A stretch of 64,000 nucleotides of DNA, from positions 5,086,001-5,150,000 of the forward strand of contig NZ_AP023189.1 of NCBI RefSeq assembly GCF_012767755.2, given 5' to 3'. This DNA comes from Pseudomonas tohonis (lineage in GTDB: Bacteria; Pseudomonadota; Gammaproteobacteria; Pseudomonadales; Pseudomonadaceae). The position numbers and the translations under genes were made by a program. The notes beneath the pieces were generated by a model. It made no database searches. It was given only the letters and a program-made list of their open reading frames with translations, and was not told where the DNA came from. This document shows positions 34,954 to 42,505 of this stretch, piece after piece; position 1 is the stretch's first letter, and each line of letters starts with the position of its first letter.

Positions 34954-35283
34954 TTAATCTCCGGTCCAATTGCCGCCGCCGATCCCGGCGGGGTTCCTCT
35001 TTCCTCTGTAATCATCGTGCGGGCCGCCCTTGCTCTGCTGAGTGCCTTCAAGCTGCGCCAGGCGGCGGTCACGCTGGTTGAGGCGAAGGCGCAGTTGCAG
35101 CACCAACACCTCGGCGGGCAGTGCCTCGCCTGTTTCCTTGCTCACCATCCCCGACGCGCCGCAGGTGTTGCACTGGAGGTCGTGAAACAGGCCTTTGGTC
35201 CATCCCTGCCCTGCGCAATCGGGGCAGGCCGCCAGGTCGATAACCTCCAACCTCCTGCCTGGCCCGTGACGCTTCGGAATCAC
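34954..35283 (-). CDS. Zinc-ribbon protein, unknown
   Basis: The 109-residue protein uses a GTG start that overlaps the upstream stop as GTGA (35283). It has a DnaJ-like zinc ribbon (ACPDCAGQG and QCNTCGASG) followed by a basic helical tail. Such short zinc-ribbon proteins are frequent near Q genes in phages. It is probably nucleic-acid or protein binding. Confidence 0.6.
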   Translation of the reverse strand: MIPKRHGPGRRLEVIDLAACPDCAGQGWTKGLFHDLQCNTCGASGMVSKETGEALPAEVLVLQLRLRLNQRDRRLAQLEGTQQSKGGPHDDYRGKRNPAGIGGGNWTGD

Positions 35284-35708
35284 CCCTTCACCGCCTGAGT
35301 GGGCGGCATGGCCATGTAGCCGTTGATGACCTCGATCGCCTCGTTGATCCCTCTGCACACCAGGGCCATGTATCCCTGCAGCTCTACGCTCATCAGGTAC
35401 GACTGCTGGCTCTCAGTCACGGGTGAGTCGTGAGGAGGGGTCGCTTTGAATTCGATGTACAGGCCGAAGTAGCCGCCCCTGGCCATCGGCAGCACGATGT
35501 CGCTGACGCCGGCCTTCACGCCCTGCCCTTTCAGCTTCGCGGCGACTGCCTTGACGCGATGGCCGCCGTTCGGGACGTGATAGGCCAGCTTGAAAGCCTG
35601 CGGGTGCTGGAGGGCCAGCCACTTGAACAGGGAGGCCTGCTCCTTCCCCTCGTAGTCCACGGAGGGGCGGCGGAAGGCGTGGGTCGATACCAGGCGCTTA
35701 CCCGACAT
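35280..35708 (-). CDS. VRR-NUC domain nuclease
   Basis: The 142-residue protein starts at 35708 (MSGKRLVSTHAFRRPS). It shows the VRR-NUC fold of the PD-(D/E)xK superfamily: PNGGHR, then GVKAGVSDIVLPM with the catalytic Asp, and YIEFKA with the Glu and Lys. Stand-alone VRR-NUC proteins are common in phage replication and recombination modules and may act as Holliday-junction or structure-specific nucleases. Confidence 0.82.
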   Translation of the reverse strand: MSGKRLVSTHAFRRPSVDYEGKEQASLFKWLALQHPQAFKLAYHVPNGGHRVKAVAAKLKGQGVKAGVSDIVLPMARGGYFGLYIEFKATPPHDSPVTESQQSYLMSVELQGYMALVCRGINEAIEVINGYMAMPPTQAVKG

Positions 35709-36000
35709 GGGCCACCTCCCGCGCCAGCTCGCGCTCGATCCACTTGGCCGCGCCAATGGCGGTGGGGAAGACGCCGAAGCTCCGGCCGTCCGCCATTCGG
35801 GTCCTGTACATCCAGCACGGGAAGCCGTCCTGGGTGCCGAACTCGGCGATCACCGCGTGGCCACCCTTCTCGTGCCGGTACTGCTCCACCCGCACCCAGC
35901 CCATCGCCACCAGCTCTGGGTCGTGCATCTTCAGGTTCACCGTGTAGCCGTCCGGGTGGCGCTTGTGGGTAAGCGGGCTGATCCCGCGCCCGCGCCTCAC
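35698..36000 (-). CDS. Small early protein, unknown
   Basis: The 100-residue protein is read from a GTG at 36000 that overlaps the Ref-like stop as GTGA. A longer frame upstream lacks coding character. It begins VRRGRGISPLTHKRHPDGY and includes FPCWMYRTRMADGRSFGVF. It overlaps the nuclease gene by 11 nt. Function is unknown. Confidence 0.6.
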   Translation of the reverse strand: MRRGRGISPLTHKRHPDGYTVNLKMHDPELVAMGWVRVEQYRHEKGGHAVIAEFGTQDGFPCWMYRTRMADGRSFGVFPTAIGAAKWIERELAREVAHVG

Positions 36001-36356
36001 GCCATCACCTCGTCGCCATCCAGCCAGGCCAGGAAGCCGGCGGGGATGTCGTGACCTTCGGTGGCGAGGATCTTGGCGCACTCGGCGAGGAGGTCGTCCT
36101 CTCGACCGTAGCGCGCTACGAATCGCGCTTTGTTGTGATGTAGCGCGACACCCTCGCCACCGGTCTGGTGGTGCGGCCCGCACAGGGGGATGACGTTCCA
36201 GTGCGCGCCCCGCTTCGTGCGCCCGCCGATGTGGTGGATGCTGCAGTGAGTGTTGCCCAGGCGCCCGTCCGCGCGGCAGGCGATGCAGCCGACCTCGCTC
36301 ACGAGCTTGTCGTGCCAGCGCTTCTGTTCGGCGGTTACTGCTCTTCCCTGCATCAT
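35997..36356 (-). CDS. Ref-like (recombination enhancement) RecA-dependent HNH nuclease
   Basis: The 119-residue protein has Ref-family features: an EVGCIACRADGR cysteine pair, then THCSIHHIGGRTKRGAH and VIPLCGPHHQ, the beta-beta-alpha-metal HNH core, and ARFVARYGRED. P1 Ref is a nuclease that needs RecA filaments. Here it could serve replication or recombination of the phage genome, or the damage response during induction. Confidence 0.78.
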   Translation of the reverse strand: MMQGRAVTAEQKRWHDKLVSEVGCIACRADGRLGNTHCSIHHIGGRTKRGAHWNVIPLCGPHHQTGGEGVALHHNKARFVARYGREDDLLAECAKILATEGHDIPAGFLAWLDGDEVMA

Positions 36357-36580
36357 GCCGGCACCGCCTGGGCTTCCTTGTGAGCCAGGATCAGCGGGGT
36401 GATGTCGTCACGCTCATTGGTGTAGGCGAACGGAGCGCTGCCGCCCGGGGCGGTGATCGTGTAGCGGTTGTTCGGCAGCCGGCAGATAGCGATAGTGTAG
36501 CCGCATTCGGTCACCCAGCAGTCGTTGATCAGCTTGTGGTCGCGGTCGCGCTTCTGGCGCCAGCGCAGATTGTCAGCCAT
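36353..36580 (-). CDS. Small early protein, unknown
   Basis: The 75-residue protein (MADNLRWRQKRDRDHKLIND) contains DCWVTECGYTIAICRLPNNR, with three cysteines. It is overlapped by neighbours on both sides (4 and 8 nt), so it is part of a tight early operon. No function can be assigned. Confidence 0.6.
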   Translation of the reverse strand: MADNLRWRQKRDRDHKLINDCWVTECGYTIAICRLPNNRYTITAPGGSAPFAYTNERDDITPLILAHKEAQAVPA

Positions 36581-37352
36581 GGTCGGCTCCTTGTGCTTCA
36601 GCCATCCGGGCCGCGTGCCGGGCCTTCAGGCGTTCGTCGTACTGGTTGAGCTCTTCGCGGCGCGCTCGGGCGCGGGCGCCCTTCTGTTCTGCCAGGGACT
36701 TCTTCAGTTCCAGGAGGCGCTCACGGAGCTGGGGGGATGGGTTTCCGGTGCGCCCGGTGAGCAGGCCAGCAATGGCGGCTCCGTCCTGGCTCACCGGTAC
36801 GCCTTGTTCGCGAAGGTCGGCGAGCAGCTGCTGGCCAACCGGCGCGGGAAGACGCTGCAGCAGTACCGCCTGCTCCACCGCCAAGGCCCGACGCTGCAGG
36901 TCGTAGCCGATGGAGAGCGACCACTTGACCGGCTTGCCCTCTCGGCGCGCCGTCTCCACCAGGCGGTCGTAGGCGCTGAGGAACGACATCCGGGCGCCGA
37001 CCTTGTCCCGCATATCCAGGCTGGGCTTGGCCACCTGCAGCGCTGCCAGGATCTCCTCGGTCAGCATCACCGACTCGAACTCGTCGGAGGCGGCCAGGGC
37101 GATGGACCAGGCTTCATCCCGCCCAGGGCGGCCATCTGCGGCCTGCACACGCTGCAGGATCGCTCCGATGGTGAGCTTGCCGGTCAGTTCCCTGCGGCAG
37201 GCCTGCAGCGCCGCGACCACCACCGGCTCCGGGTAGCCCTTCAGGTCGTCGATCATCATCAGGCCGGCGGCTTGGGTCAGCTCTTGCCCCATCGCCTCAG
37301 CGGTGGCGAACAGCGACACCAGCAGTTGGTCTTCCTGGTCAGGCGTTAGCAC
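36573..37352 (-). CDS. Replication accessory protein, possible helicase loader
   Basis: The 259-residue protein uses a GTG start (VLTPDQEDQLLVSLFATAEA). It is helical, with a long charged C-terminal coiled-coil (RERLLELKKSLAEQKGARAR). It lies directly downstream of the O-like initiator and overlaps it by 14 nt, the position of lambda P. No Walker motif was seen, so it would be a P-type rather than DnaC-type loader, if a loader at all. Confidence 0.5.
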   Translation of the reverse strand: MLTPDQEDQLLVSLFATAEAMGQELTQAAGLMMIDDLKGYPEPVVVAALQACRRELTGKLTIGAILQRVQAADGRPGRDEAWSIALAASDEFESVMLTEEILAALQVAKPSLDMRDKVGARMSFLSAYDRLVETARREGKPVKWSLSIGYDLQRRALAVEQAVLLQRLPAPVGQQLLADLREQGVPVSQDGAAIAGLLTGRTGNPSPQLRERLLELKKSLAEQKGARARARREELNQYDERLKARHAARMAEAQGADHG

Positions 37353-38217
37353 TGGCTGCCCTCCTCTCGCGCTGGACCTGCAGGGCAGCCTGGGCTGCGC
37401 TCAGGTTGGCCTGGGTCTTCTCGGCCTGCTGGGCGGTACGGCCGGTGACCTGGGTCTGGGTAGCCCAGGCGGTGCGGTAGGCCTCGGCCTTGGCCAGCAG
37501 TTGGCCGAACTCGTGGTAGCTGCGGATCAGGTAGGCGTCGTTGATCCCGACGAAGTAGGCGGCCACCGCCGGGGCTTCCTCGGCGCCGAGGCGCTTCAGC
37601 AGGGCCGGCACTTGGGCGTTGACCTTGGCGTTGCGCACCGGCTTGGCGCCGTAGCGATCGAAGTAGGCCATGGCGTAGGCATTCCAGATCGCCCTGCAGG
37701 CTTCCTGGCGAGCCAGCTCCGCTTCCTGGCTCTGAGCCTTGGTCGGCCGCTTGGCCTTCCGCTGGCCGGCCGGGACGGTCGGCAAAGAGGATTGCGGTTC
37801 TTCTGACGGTTCTCTTTTGGTTCTATTACGGTTCTGGGTGCAGCTGCTGCGGGGGTGGGGTGCAGTATCTGCGGGGGTGGGGTGCAGCTCCTGCGGGGGT
37901 AGACCCGCACCATATGCGGGGGTGCATTTGCTGCGGGGGTGCAGCTCCTGCGGGGGTGCATATGCTTCGGGGGTAACCGTGTACACAGTGGAGCGGCCGG
38001 TGCGGTCACTGGTGGCCAGGGCCCCCACGCTGCACAACCACTTGATAGCCCCCTGCACCGCACGCTCCGACAGGCAAGTGCGCAGCGATATGTTCGACAC
38101 CGAAGGCCAGCACACTCCTTCGTCATTGGCGTTGTCCGCCAGCGAGATCAGCACAGCCTTCTGGGTTGCGGTCATCCCCTGGAGCGGCCAGCAGGCCGAC
38201 ATGATTACGGTGCTCAC
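37339..38217 (-). CDS. Replication initiator (lambda O-like, helix-turn-helix)
   Basis: The 292-residue protein starts at GTG (38217), overlapping the upstream stop as GTGA. The N-terminal half has a winged-helix of the replication-protein type (LQGMTATQKAVLISLADNAN, NISLRTCLSERAVQGAIKWL). A low-complexity middle (residues about 80-130, PPQELHP repeats) is the translation of iterons in the DNA. The C-terminal part is helical. As in lambda, the initiator gene contains its own origin. Confidence 0.82.
   Translation of the reverse strand: MSTVIMSACWPLQGMTATQKAVLISLADNANDEGVCWPSVSNISLRTCLSERAVQGAIKWLCSVGALATSDRTGRSTVYTVTPEAYAPPQELHPRSKCTPAYGAGLPPQELHPTPADTAPHPRSSCTQNRNRTKREPSEEPQSSLPTVPAGQRKAKRPTKAQSQEAELARQEACRAIWNAYAMAYFDRYGAKPVRNAKVNAQVPALLKRLGAEEAPAVAAYFVGINDAYLIRSYHEFGQLLAKAEAYRTAWATQTQVTGRTAQQAEKTQANLSAAQAALQVQRERRAASANA
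37838..37974 (+). repeat. Seven iterons: replication origin inside the O-like gene
   Basis: Seven 19-nt repeats with consensus GTGCAGCTSCTGCGGGGGT begin at 37838, 37860, 37882, 37905, 37922, 37939 and 37956. Spacing is 22, 22, 23, 17, 17 and 17 nt. Copies 1, 3 and 6 are near-identical; 4 and 7 are degenerate in the left half. The array is in the middle of the initiator gene, like lambda ori inside O. It is therefore the probable binding region of the initiator. Confidence 0.8.
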
Positions 38218-38828
38218 GAGACCACCTTCAGGTTGGCCTGGCGAAGGTCGGCGATCACGTTCTCAGCCACCCGACGCAACTCGGCGCAGCGGCTTTCAGC
38301 AGCCAGGAGCGACTCGACCATCTGCGGGAGGTGCTGGTGGTCCAGTGCATCGATCTTGCCGTCAGCCAGAACTACGCCGCAGGCTTCAACGGTCGAGCCC
38401 AGGTGGCCTACTAGTTGACCGAAGGCCATCACTGGGCAGGCGTCCCCGCTCTGCTGGCGGACAGCAACCAGGCCGTGGCGGGCGGCCAGTTCATTGGTGC
38501 AGCGCTCGCGATACTCGGGCTCCAGCGCATCGACCCAGGGCTCTTCGAGCCAGGAAGGGAAGTCGACCGAGCCATCCAGCCAGCGCTGGACCCGCTTGAG
38601 CCAGGTATCCGCCTGCTTGAGAAACTCAGCGCCGTCGCCACCGGCTATCGACTCCAGATCCGGCACCTTTCGGTCTTGGGCCTGGGCGCCAAGCGCCTCT
38701 ACAACCAAGCGATTCAGGCGGTGGGCGAATTTCGGGCTCTTGAACCCGGTCCGCGTGATCATCTCGTTGGCATGCGCCACCAGAACCTGGTCCCGGCTGC
38801 AGCCGTGTCGCTCATTGGACAGTGTCAT
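38214..38828 (-). CDS. Early regulator-position protein, unknown
   Basis: The 204-residue protein (MTLSNERHGCSRDQVLVAHA) lies between cro and the O-like gene, where lambdoids carry cII. It contains no clear helix-turn-helix; the middle reads SVDFPSWLEEPWVDALEPEY. It might be a CII-type activator or an accessory replication factor; no family was recognised. Confidence 0.5.
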   Translation of the reverse strand: MTLSNERHGCSRDQVLVAHANEMITRTGFKSPKFAHRLNRLVVEALGAQAQDRKVPDLESIAGGDGAEFLKQADTWLKRVQRWLDGSVDFPSWLEEPWVDALEPEYRERCTNELAARHGLVAVRQQSGDACPVMAFGQLVGHLGSTVEACGVVLADGKIDALDHQHLPQMVESLLAAESRCAELRRVAENVIADLRQANLKVVS

Positions 38829-38894
38829 CTTGCTCTCCCGCTCTTATCGTGGAGCCATGAACGAACACGACCCCATCTTCGAATCCCTTACTGC

Positions 38895-39131
38895 CTACGC
38901 AGCTTTCGCCGGCTTGGCGTTCTTCAGCAGCCACTCGCGTTCAAACGGCTCGCCCCGAGCAGCCGCTGCTGCGGCGAGGCAGCCCGCGTAGTCGGTCTCT
39001 CCAGAAAAATCCGTGCGAGGCAAAGCTCCTGCGGCGAGCCACTTGTAGATGGCTCTTGCGCTCTTGCCGCAGGCCTTGGCCGCTGCCGCCGGGCCGCCTG
39101 CTTTGTTGATGGCATTCTTCAATTCGCTCAT
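38895..39131 (-). CDS. cro: Cro-like repressor (YdaS-type helix-turn-helix)
   Basis: The 78-residue protein (MSELKNAINKAGGPAAAAKA) has the short YdaS/Cro helix-turn-helix (KACGKSARAIYKWLAAGALP). It is divergent from cI across an 85-nt region holding three operators. A strong GGAGG site precedes its start. It should repress the cI promoter during lytic growth. Confidence 0.85.
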   Translation of the reverse strand: MSELKNAINKAGGPAAAAKACGKSARAIYKWLAAGALPRTDFSGETDYAGCLAAAAAARGEPFEREWLLKNAKPAKAA

Positions 39132-39168
39132 ACGGCCTCCGGGGCCAGAATCTGAACCTGAAGTACAT

Positions 39169-39196
39169 ATTATGTCGGAACTGAAAGTACAGGCAA
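39169..39196 (-). promoter_or_regulatory. Promoter for cro and the replication operon (PR-like)
   Basis: On the minus strand, TTGCCT (39196-39191), 16 nt, then CATAAT (39174-39169). An operator fills the spacer, and another lies just downstream. Repressor at either site would block RNA polymerase. Confidence 0.7.
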
Positions 39197-39210
39197 GGGA
39201 ATGCGATAGT
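39182..39210 (+). promoter_or_regulatory. Promoter for cI (PRM-like), weak
   Basis: GATAGT at 39205-39210 is a reasonable -10, with a poor -35 around 39182-39187 that overlaps an operator. That is as expected for a promoter that needs repressor as activator. The start point would fall at about 39217, the first base of the cI ATG, so the message would be leaderless, like lambda cI from PRM. Confidence 0.5.
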
Positions 39211-39216
39211 GAACCT

Positions 39217-39900
39217 ATGGTTCAGACAGAAGATCTCCGCGCAGGCTTTGCCGAGCGCCTCAAGAAAGCCATGGCAGACAAGGGCCTTCCCGAATGGGGG
39301 GCAGGCGCTCGCTTGGCAAAAATCACTGGAGTGACCCCGAAAGCTACCAGTAAGTGGCTGAACGGCGAGGCAGTTCCAGGCCCAGCAAATCTGCTCGCAA
39401 TAGCTGAGGAGCTATGCGTACGGCGGGAGTGGCTCGAGTACGGCGAAGGCCTTCCCCAGGCGATCGATAACGCTGAGCTGGTGCCGCAGCCAAGCCGCTA
39501 CTACCGCTTCCCTGTGGTCAGCAGCGTCGTTGCCGGTGGCTGGGGTGATGCGATCCAGGCCTACGAACCAGGCGCAGAAGATCGCTTCGAGAAGACCGAC
39601 ACCAAGGTGAAGGGCCCGGCGTTTTGGCTGGAGGTGGAGGGCGACTCCATGACCTCCCTTTCCGGACCCAGCATCCCCGAAGGCATGCTGATCCTCGTCG
39701 ACACCGGCATCGAGCCGCAGCCAGGCCACCTGGTGGTCGCCAAGCTGGATACCGAAGAGAAGGCTACCTTCAAGAAGCTGGTGCAGGACGGCGGAAAGCT
39801 GTACCTGAAGCCGCTGAATACCGGATACAACCCCATCGAGATCAACGGCAACTGCAGGATCATCGGTGTGGTGCGCGAAGCGAAGATGAAGCTGCTGTAA
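39217..39900 (+). CDS. cI: CI-like repressor (S24 LexA-type self-cleaving)
   Basis: The 227-residue repressor starts at 39217 (MVQTEDLRAGFAERLKKAMA); an in-frame ATG at 39172 is possible but lies inside the operator region. It has an N-terminal helix-turn-helix (ARLAKITGVTPKATSKWLNG). A C-terminal S24 domain follows, with a VAGG cleavage site near 106-107, Ser144 in EGDSM and a Lys near 186. RecA filaments should trigger self-cleavage and prophage induction. Confidence 0.93.
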   Translation: MVQTEDLRAGFAERLKKAMADKGLPEWGAGARLAKITGVTPKATSKWLNGEAVPGPANLLAIAEELCVRREWLEYGEGLPQAIDNAELVPQPSRYYRFPVVSSVVAGGWGDAIQAYEPGAEDRFEKTDTKVKGPAFWLEVEGDSMTSLSGPSIPEGMLILVDTGIEPQPGHLVVAKLDTEEKATFKKLVQDGGKLYLKPLNTGYNPIEINGNCRIIGVVREAKMKLL

Positions 39901-39942
39901 CAAACAAAATTCAACTACAACAAACTATCAGAGAGCAATTAC

Positions 39943-40821
39943 ATGGAAGTTCAAAAACAGCCAGACATCCAAGAAACTGTCTTCACAATCTCCTACGATG
40001 CCAAGGGAGATTTAGCCAGTCATACCATTGACGCTCGAGACCTTGGAATGGCGATTATAGGTATGAACGACCTAATAACAAAGGCCGCCGATATCGTTAG
40101 CAATGGCTCCTCTGAGGCAGACTTGAAAGTGGTTGCGCCGGCAAAGGAAGGTTCCCTAGAGATTGTTTTTGCCCTTCTCGCTGATCCAGTAACAACAGTA
40201 GCTGTTCTCAAGAGCATCGGAATCGGCGCCGGAGCCATTGTTGCAGGCGCCGCCTCAGCGATTGGAATTATGGATCGCGTCAAGGACAAGAAAATCGACA
40301 GAGTGATAATTGACAAGGCGACAAATACGGCAACTGTATATGTTGGCGATGAGCAAATTCAAACTTCAGACAAAGTTGCTCAGCTAGTTGCGAGCCGAGA
40401 AATTCGACAGGCACTACACAACGTAATCCAGGCCCCATTAGCTGGCCGCGAGGACGCCTCGATAAAGTTCGAGGCGGAGGGTGTTACTGTAAAGCTTGAT
40501 GATCAAGAAATACGTAACTTCACCCCTATCCGCGCTGACATTGTGGACAAAGAAGAGAAGAGAGAATTCCAGAAAGTTGTGCAGTTTACTAAGATTAACT
40601 TTAGAGGGCGTCGAGGCTGGCAGGTGCTGAGTAACGACGGACAGGAATACGGCGTCACAATTAGAGACGCTGACTTTCTCAACAAAATCTCTTCCAACGA
40701 AGAGCAGTTCCAGAAAGATAAATCATACACCGTTCAAATAGAACAAACTGATATAACAACAGTTAGTGGAACAAGCACCAGATATGCTATCGTTAGAGTA
40801 ATTAACGAATTCAATCCTTAA
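39943..40821 (+). CDS. Lysogeny-cassette protein 1, unknown (AT-rich moron)
   Basis: The 292-residue protein is encoded by clearly AT-richer DNA than the rest of the prophage. The N-terminal domain (DARDLGMAIIGMNDLITKAA) is followed by KVVAPAKEGSLEIVFALLAD, a Gly/Ala-rich hydrophobic segment of about 25 residues (KSIGIGAGAIVAGAASAIG) and a beta-rich C-terminal domain (FRGRRGWQVLSNDGQEYGV, VQIEQTDI). It is cotranscribed with two small membrane proteins downstream of cI, a site typical of superinfection-exclusion and defence genes. No function is known to me. Confidence 0.55.
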   Translation: MEVQKQPDIQETVFTISYDAKGDLASHTIDARDLGMAIIGMNDLITKAADIVSNGSSEADLKVVAPAKEGSLEIVFALLADPVTTVAVLKSIGIGAGAIVAGAASAIGIMDRVKDKKIDRVIIDKATNTATVYVGDEQIQTSDKVAQLVASREIRQALHNVIQAPLAGREDASIKFEAEGVTVKLDDQEIRNFTPIRADIVDKEEKREFQKVVQFTKINFRGRRGWQVLSNDGQEYGVTIRDADFLNKISSNEEQFQKDKSYTVQIEQTDITTVSGTSTRYAIVRVINEFNP

Positions 40822-40835
40822 CGCAAATAGCCACC

Positions 40836-41090
40836 ATGTGGAATATATTTTATATTGTTCAAGCACTGGCGTGGGCAGTATTGATTTTTACCTTGCCATT
40901 CGCATTTGTGTTTTTGAGGAAGACCGTTTCGTATATTTCGTACAAGGTACTTCCCAGGGACACCATTATTCAAATTAATGACAACGGAAAAATTGAATCC
41001 GCATATTATGTGAAGTTTAGTATTTTCAGGAAGGCTTCAATAAGGGAATTAAGTAAGAAAGAACTGGACAGGCTAGGGGCTAGCACTTGA
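40836..41090 (+). CDS. Lysogeny-cassette protein 2, small membrane protein
   Basis: The 84-residue protein (MWNIFYIVQALAWAVLIFTL) has one N-terminal transmembrane helix and a short basic C-terminal domain (FSIFRKASIRELSKKELDRL). It lies 14 nt after the preceding gene and overlaps the next as TTGA. AT-rich codon use matches its neighbours, not the rest of the phage. Unknown family. Confidence 0.5.
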   Translation: MWNIFYIVQALAWAVLIFTLPFAFVFLRKTVSYISYKVLPRDTIIQINDNGKIESAYYVKFSIFRKASIRELSKKELDRLGAST

Positions 41091-41470
41091 AAAACAATAT
41101 GTTCATGGCGCTGGCAACTAGCTCACTAAACGCACTAGCAGTAGTCATTGGCACATTTATTGAAAGCCCAAAGGCCAGCCAGGCACTACTTGCGGCAGTT
41201 AGCCTTCTTTCCCCTTTTCTTGCAATCTATCTTTTGAGATTCTATATAAAGATTGCTCACCCAGCTGAGCTAATCCGTCAAATATCAGCTCTAGAGGCTT
41301 CTATAGCGATTTGCAAGTCACATCTCAAAGACAAAAACGCAAGCGACGAGTTTAAGCAAAAGACTCGGCGGCAGATGGAAAAATTCCAAACTCAGCTGCA
41401 GAATATACGATCAACTTTTGAGGCTGGCCGGACACACGTTACAACTTCAATTGATAGTAATTCTGAGTAG
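41087..41470 (+). CDS. Lysogeny-cassette protein 3, membrane protein with coiled coil
   Basis: The 127-residue protein starts at a TTG that overlaps the upstream stop (TTGA); an ATG at 41099 is the alternative. Two transmembrane helices (ATSSLNALAVVIGTFIES and LLAAVSLLSPFLAIYLLRFY) precede a long charged helix (QISALEASIAICKSHLKDKN, FKQKTRRQMEKFQTQLQN). It ends at a strong terminator. The topology suits a membrane-linked sensor or effector, but nothing more can be claimed. Confidence 0.5.
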   Translation: MKNNMFMALATSSLNALAVVIGTFIESPKASQALLAAVSLLSPFLAIYLLRFYIKIAHPAELIRQISALEASIAICKSHLKDKNASDEFKQKTRRQMEKFQTQLQNIRSTFEAGRTHVTTSIDSNSE

Positions 41471-41476
41471 ATTCGC

Positions 41477-41502
41477 AGCCCCCTCCCAGTGCGGGGCTTT
41501 TT
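41477..41502 (+). terminator. Terminator ending the cI operon
   Basis: AGCCCC at 41477-41482 and GGGGCT at 41493-41498 form a stem followed by TTTTT. It lies 7 nt after the third cassette gene and also faces the convergent gene ending at 41512. Confidence 0.8.
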
Positions 41503-41511
41503 CTATCCGCC

Positions 41512-41730
41512 TTACACCTCATCCGGCTCCGCATTCGCATCCTCTTCGTCCACGTTCTCCCAGTAGGCCCAGGCCGCCTGATCCGCCGCTGATTGCAGCC
41601 TGAACAGCAGGTCCTGGTTTTTCACATCGCCCATGTCCGGGTCCTTCGCCATGAAGTCGTGCACCTCCTTCCACGCCGCTGCAGCGGACAGCGACAGGCG
41701 CATATGGCGTTCTCTACTCGTCTCGTACAT
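41512..41730 (-). CDS. Small acidic protein on the opposite strand, unknown
   Basis: The 72-residue protein starts at 41730, preceded by an excellent GGAGGT. It begins MYETSRERHMRLSLSAAAAW and ends with an acidic tail (VDEEDANAEPDEV). It is convergent with the cI operon and divergent from the SRAP gene. Its small size, charge and isolated orientation are like anti-defence or regulatory morons, but no family was recognised. Confidence 0.55.
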   Translation of the reverse strand: MYETSRERHMRLSLSAAAAWKEVHDFMAKDPDMGDVKNQDLLFRLQSAADQAAWAYWENVDEEDANAEPDEV

Positions 41731-41833
41731 CGTGACCTCCGGCGGTGGTAGCTCCCCGGTAGACAGGTAGGCCAGGTGCACGTTCACGTCGTCCGCTGGT
41801 CTACCCTTCCAGCACCTGATGAAGGGGAATCCC

Positions 41834-42505
41834 ATGTGCGGACGCGTCGCCCAGTTCATGTCCTGGGCCGAGATCTACCACCTCCTGAACATCCACAACC
41901 TCCCGCCAGGGGCGCCGCTGGAGCCGCGCTACAACGTCGCGCCCACCACCCAGGTGCAGGTCGTACTGCCTCTCGAGGACGATGCGCGGGTAGCGCCGGC
42001 ACGGTGGGGATGGAGGCCGCACTGGGCCCAGGATAGAGCGGCGCCGATCAACGCACGAGCCGAGAAAGTGGCGCATGGCCCGTTCTTCAGGTCCATCTGG
42101 CCCAACCGGATGCTCTGCCCGGTGTCAGGGTGGTTCGAATGGGTCGACGAGGGCGAGAAGCGGAAACAGCCGTACTTCATCCGGCGGCGGGATGGCACCC
42201 CTACCCTCTGCGCCTCGATCGGCCAGGTGCACGACGAGCCGCAAGATTCCGACGGCTTCGTGATCATCACTGCCGACGCCCTGGGCGGCATGGTCGATGT
42301 GCATGACCGCAGGCCCGTGGCGTTCTCCCCTGCCCTCGCCCGGGAATGGCTGGACCCGGCTACACCTCGCGAGCGCGCCGAGGAGATGCTGGCCGCCGGC
42401 GAGGGGCCCGATGTGTTCGAGTGGTATCGGGTGGATCGTGCCGTGGGCAACGTGCGCAACCAGGGGCCGCAGCTGGTGGATCCCCTTCCCGCGCAGCTGA
42501 TCTAG
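41834..42505 (+). CDS. SRAP-family protein (HMCES/YedK-like)
   Basis: The 223-residue protein starts at 41834 so that the catalytic Cys follows Met (MCGRVAQF); Met removal exposes Cys2. Asn in PRYNVAPTT, GWFEWVDEG with the active Glu, and the HDRRPVAF His segment complete the SRAP site, which crosslinks abasic sites in single-stranded DNA and protects replication forks. It heads a group of damage-linked genes next to two LexA boxes. Confidence 0.9.
   Translation: MCGRVAQFMSWAEIYHLLNIHNLPPGAPLEPRYNVAPTTQVQVVLPLEDDARVAPARWGWRPHWAQDRAAPINARAEKVAHGPFFRSIWPNRMLCPVSGWFEWVDEGEKRKQPYFIRRRDGTPTLCASIGQVHDEPQDSDGFVIITADALGGMVDVHDRRPVAFSPALAREWLDPATPRERAEEMLAAGEGPDVFEWYRVDRAVGNVRNQGPQLVDPLPAQLI

Larger units (their letters stand above)
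39154..39223. promoter_or_regulatory. Switch operators: three GWAC-N5-GTTC sites (OR-like)
   Basis: Three 13-bp sites occur between cro and cI: 39154-39166 (GAACCTGAAGTAC), 39178-39190 (GAACTGAAAGTAC) and 39211-39223 (GAACCTATGGTTC). Their starts are 24 and 33 nt apart. The second lies between the -35 and -10 of the cro promoter, and the third overlaps the cI start codon. Two more sites of the same pattern lie at 43806 and 43831. The layout is that of lambda OR. Confidence 0.78.

Noticed and set aside
37838..37974. Repeat array considered as a CRISPR
   Set aside because: Repeats are 19 nt and nearly contiguous (17-23 nt period) without unique spacers, and lie in a replication initiator gene.
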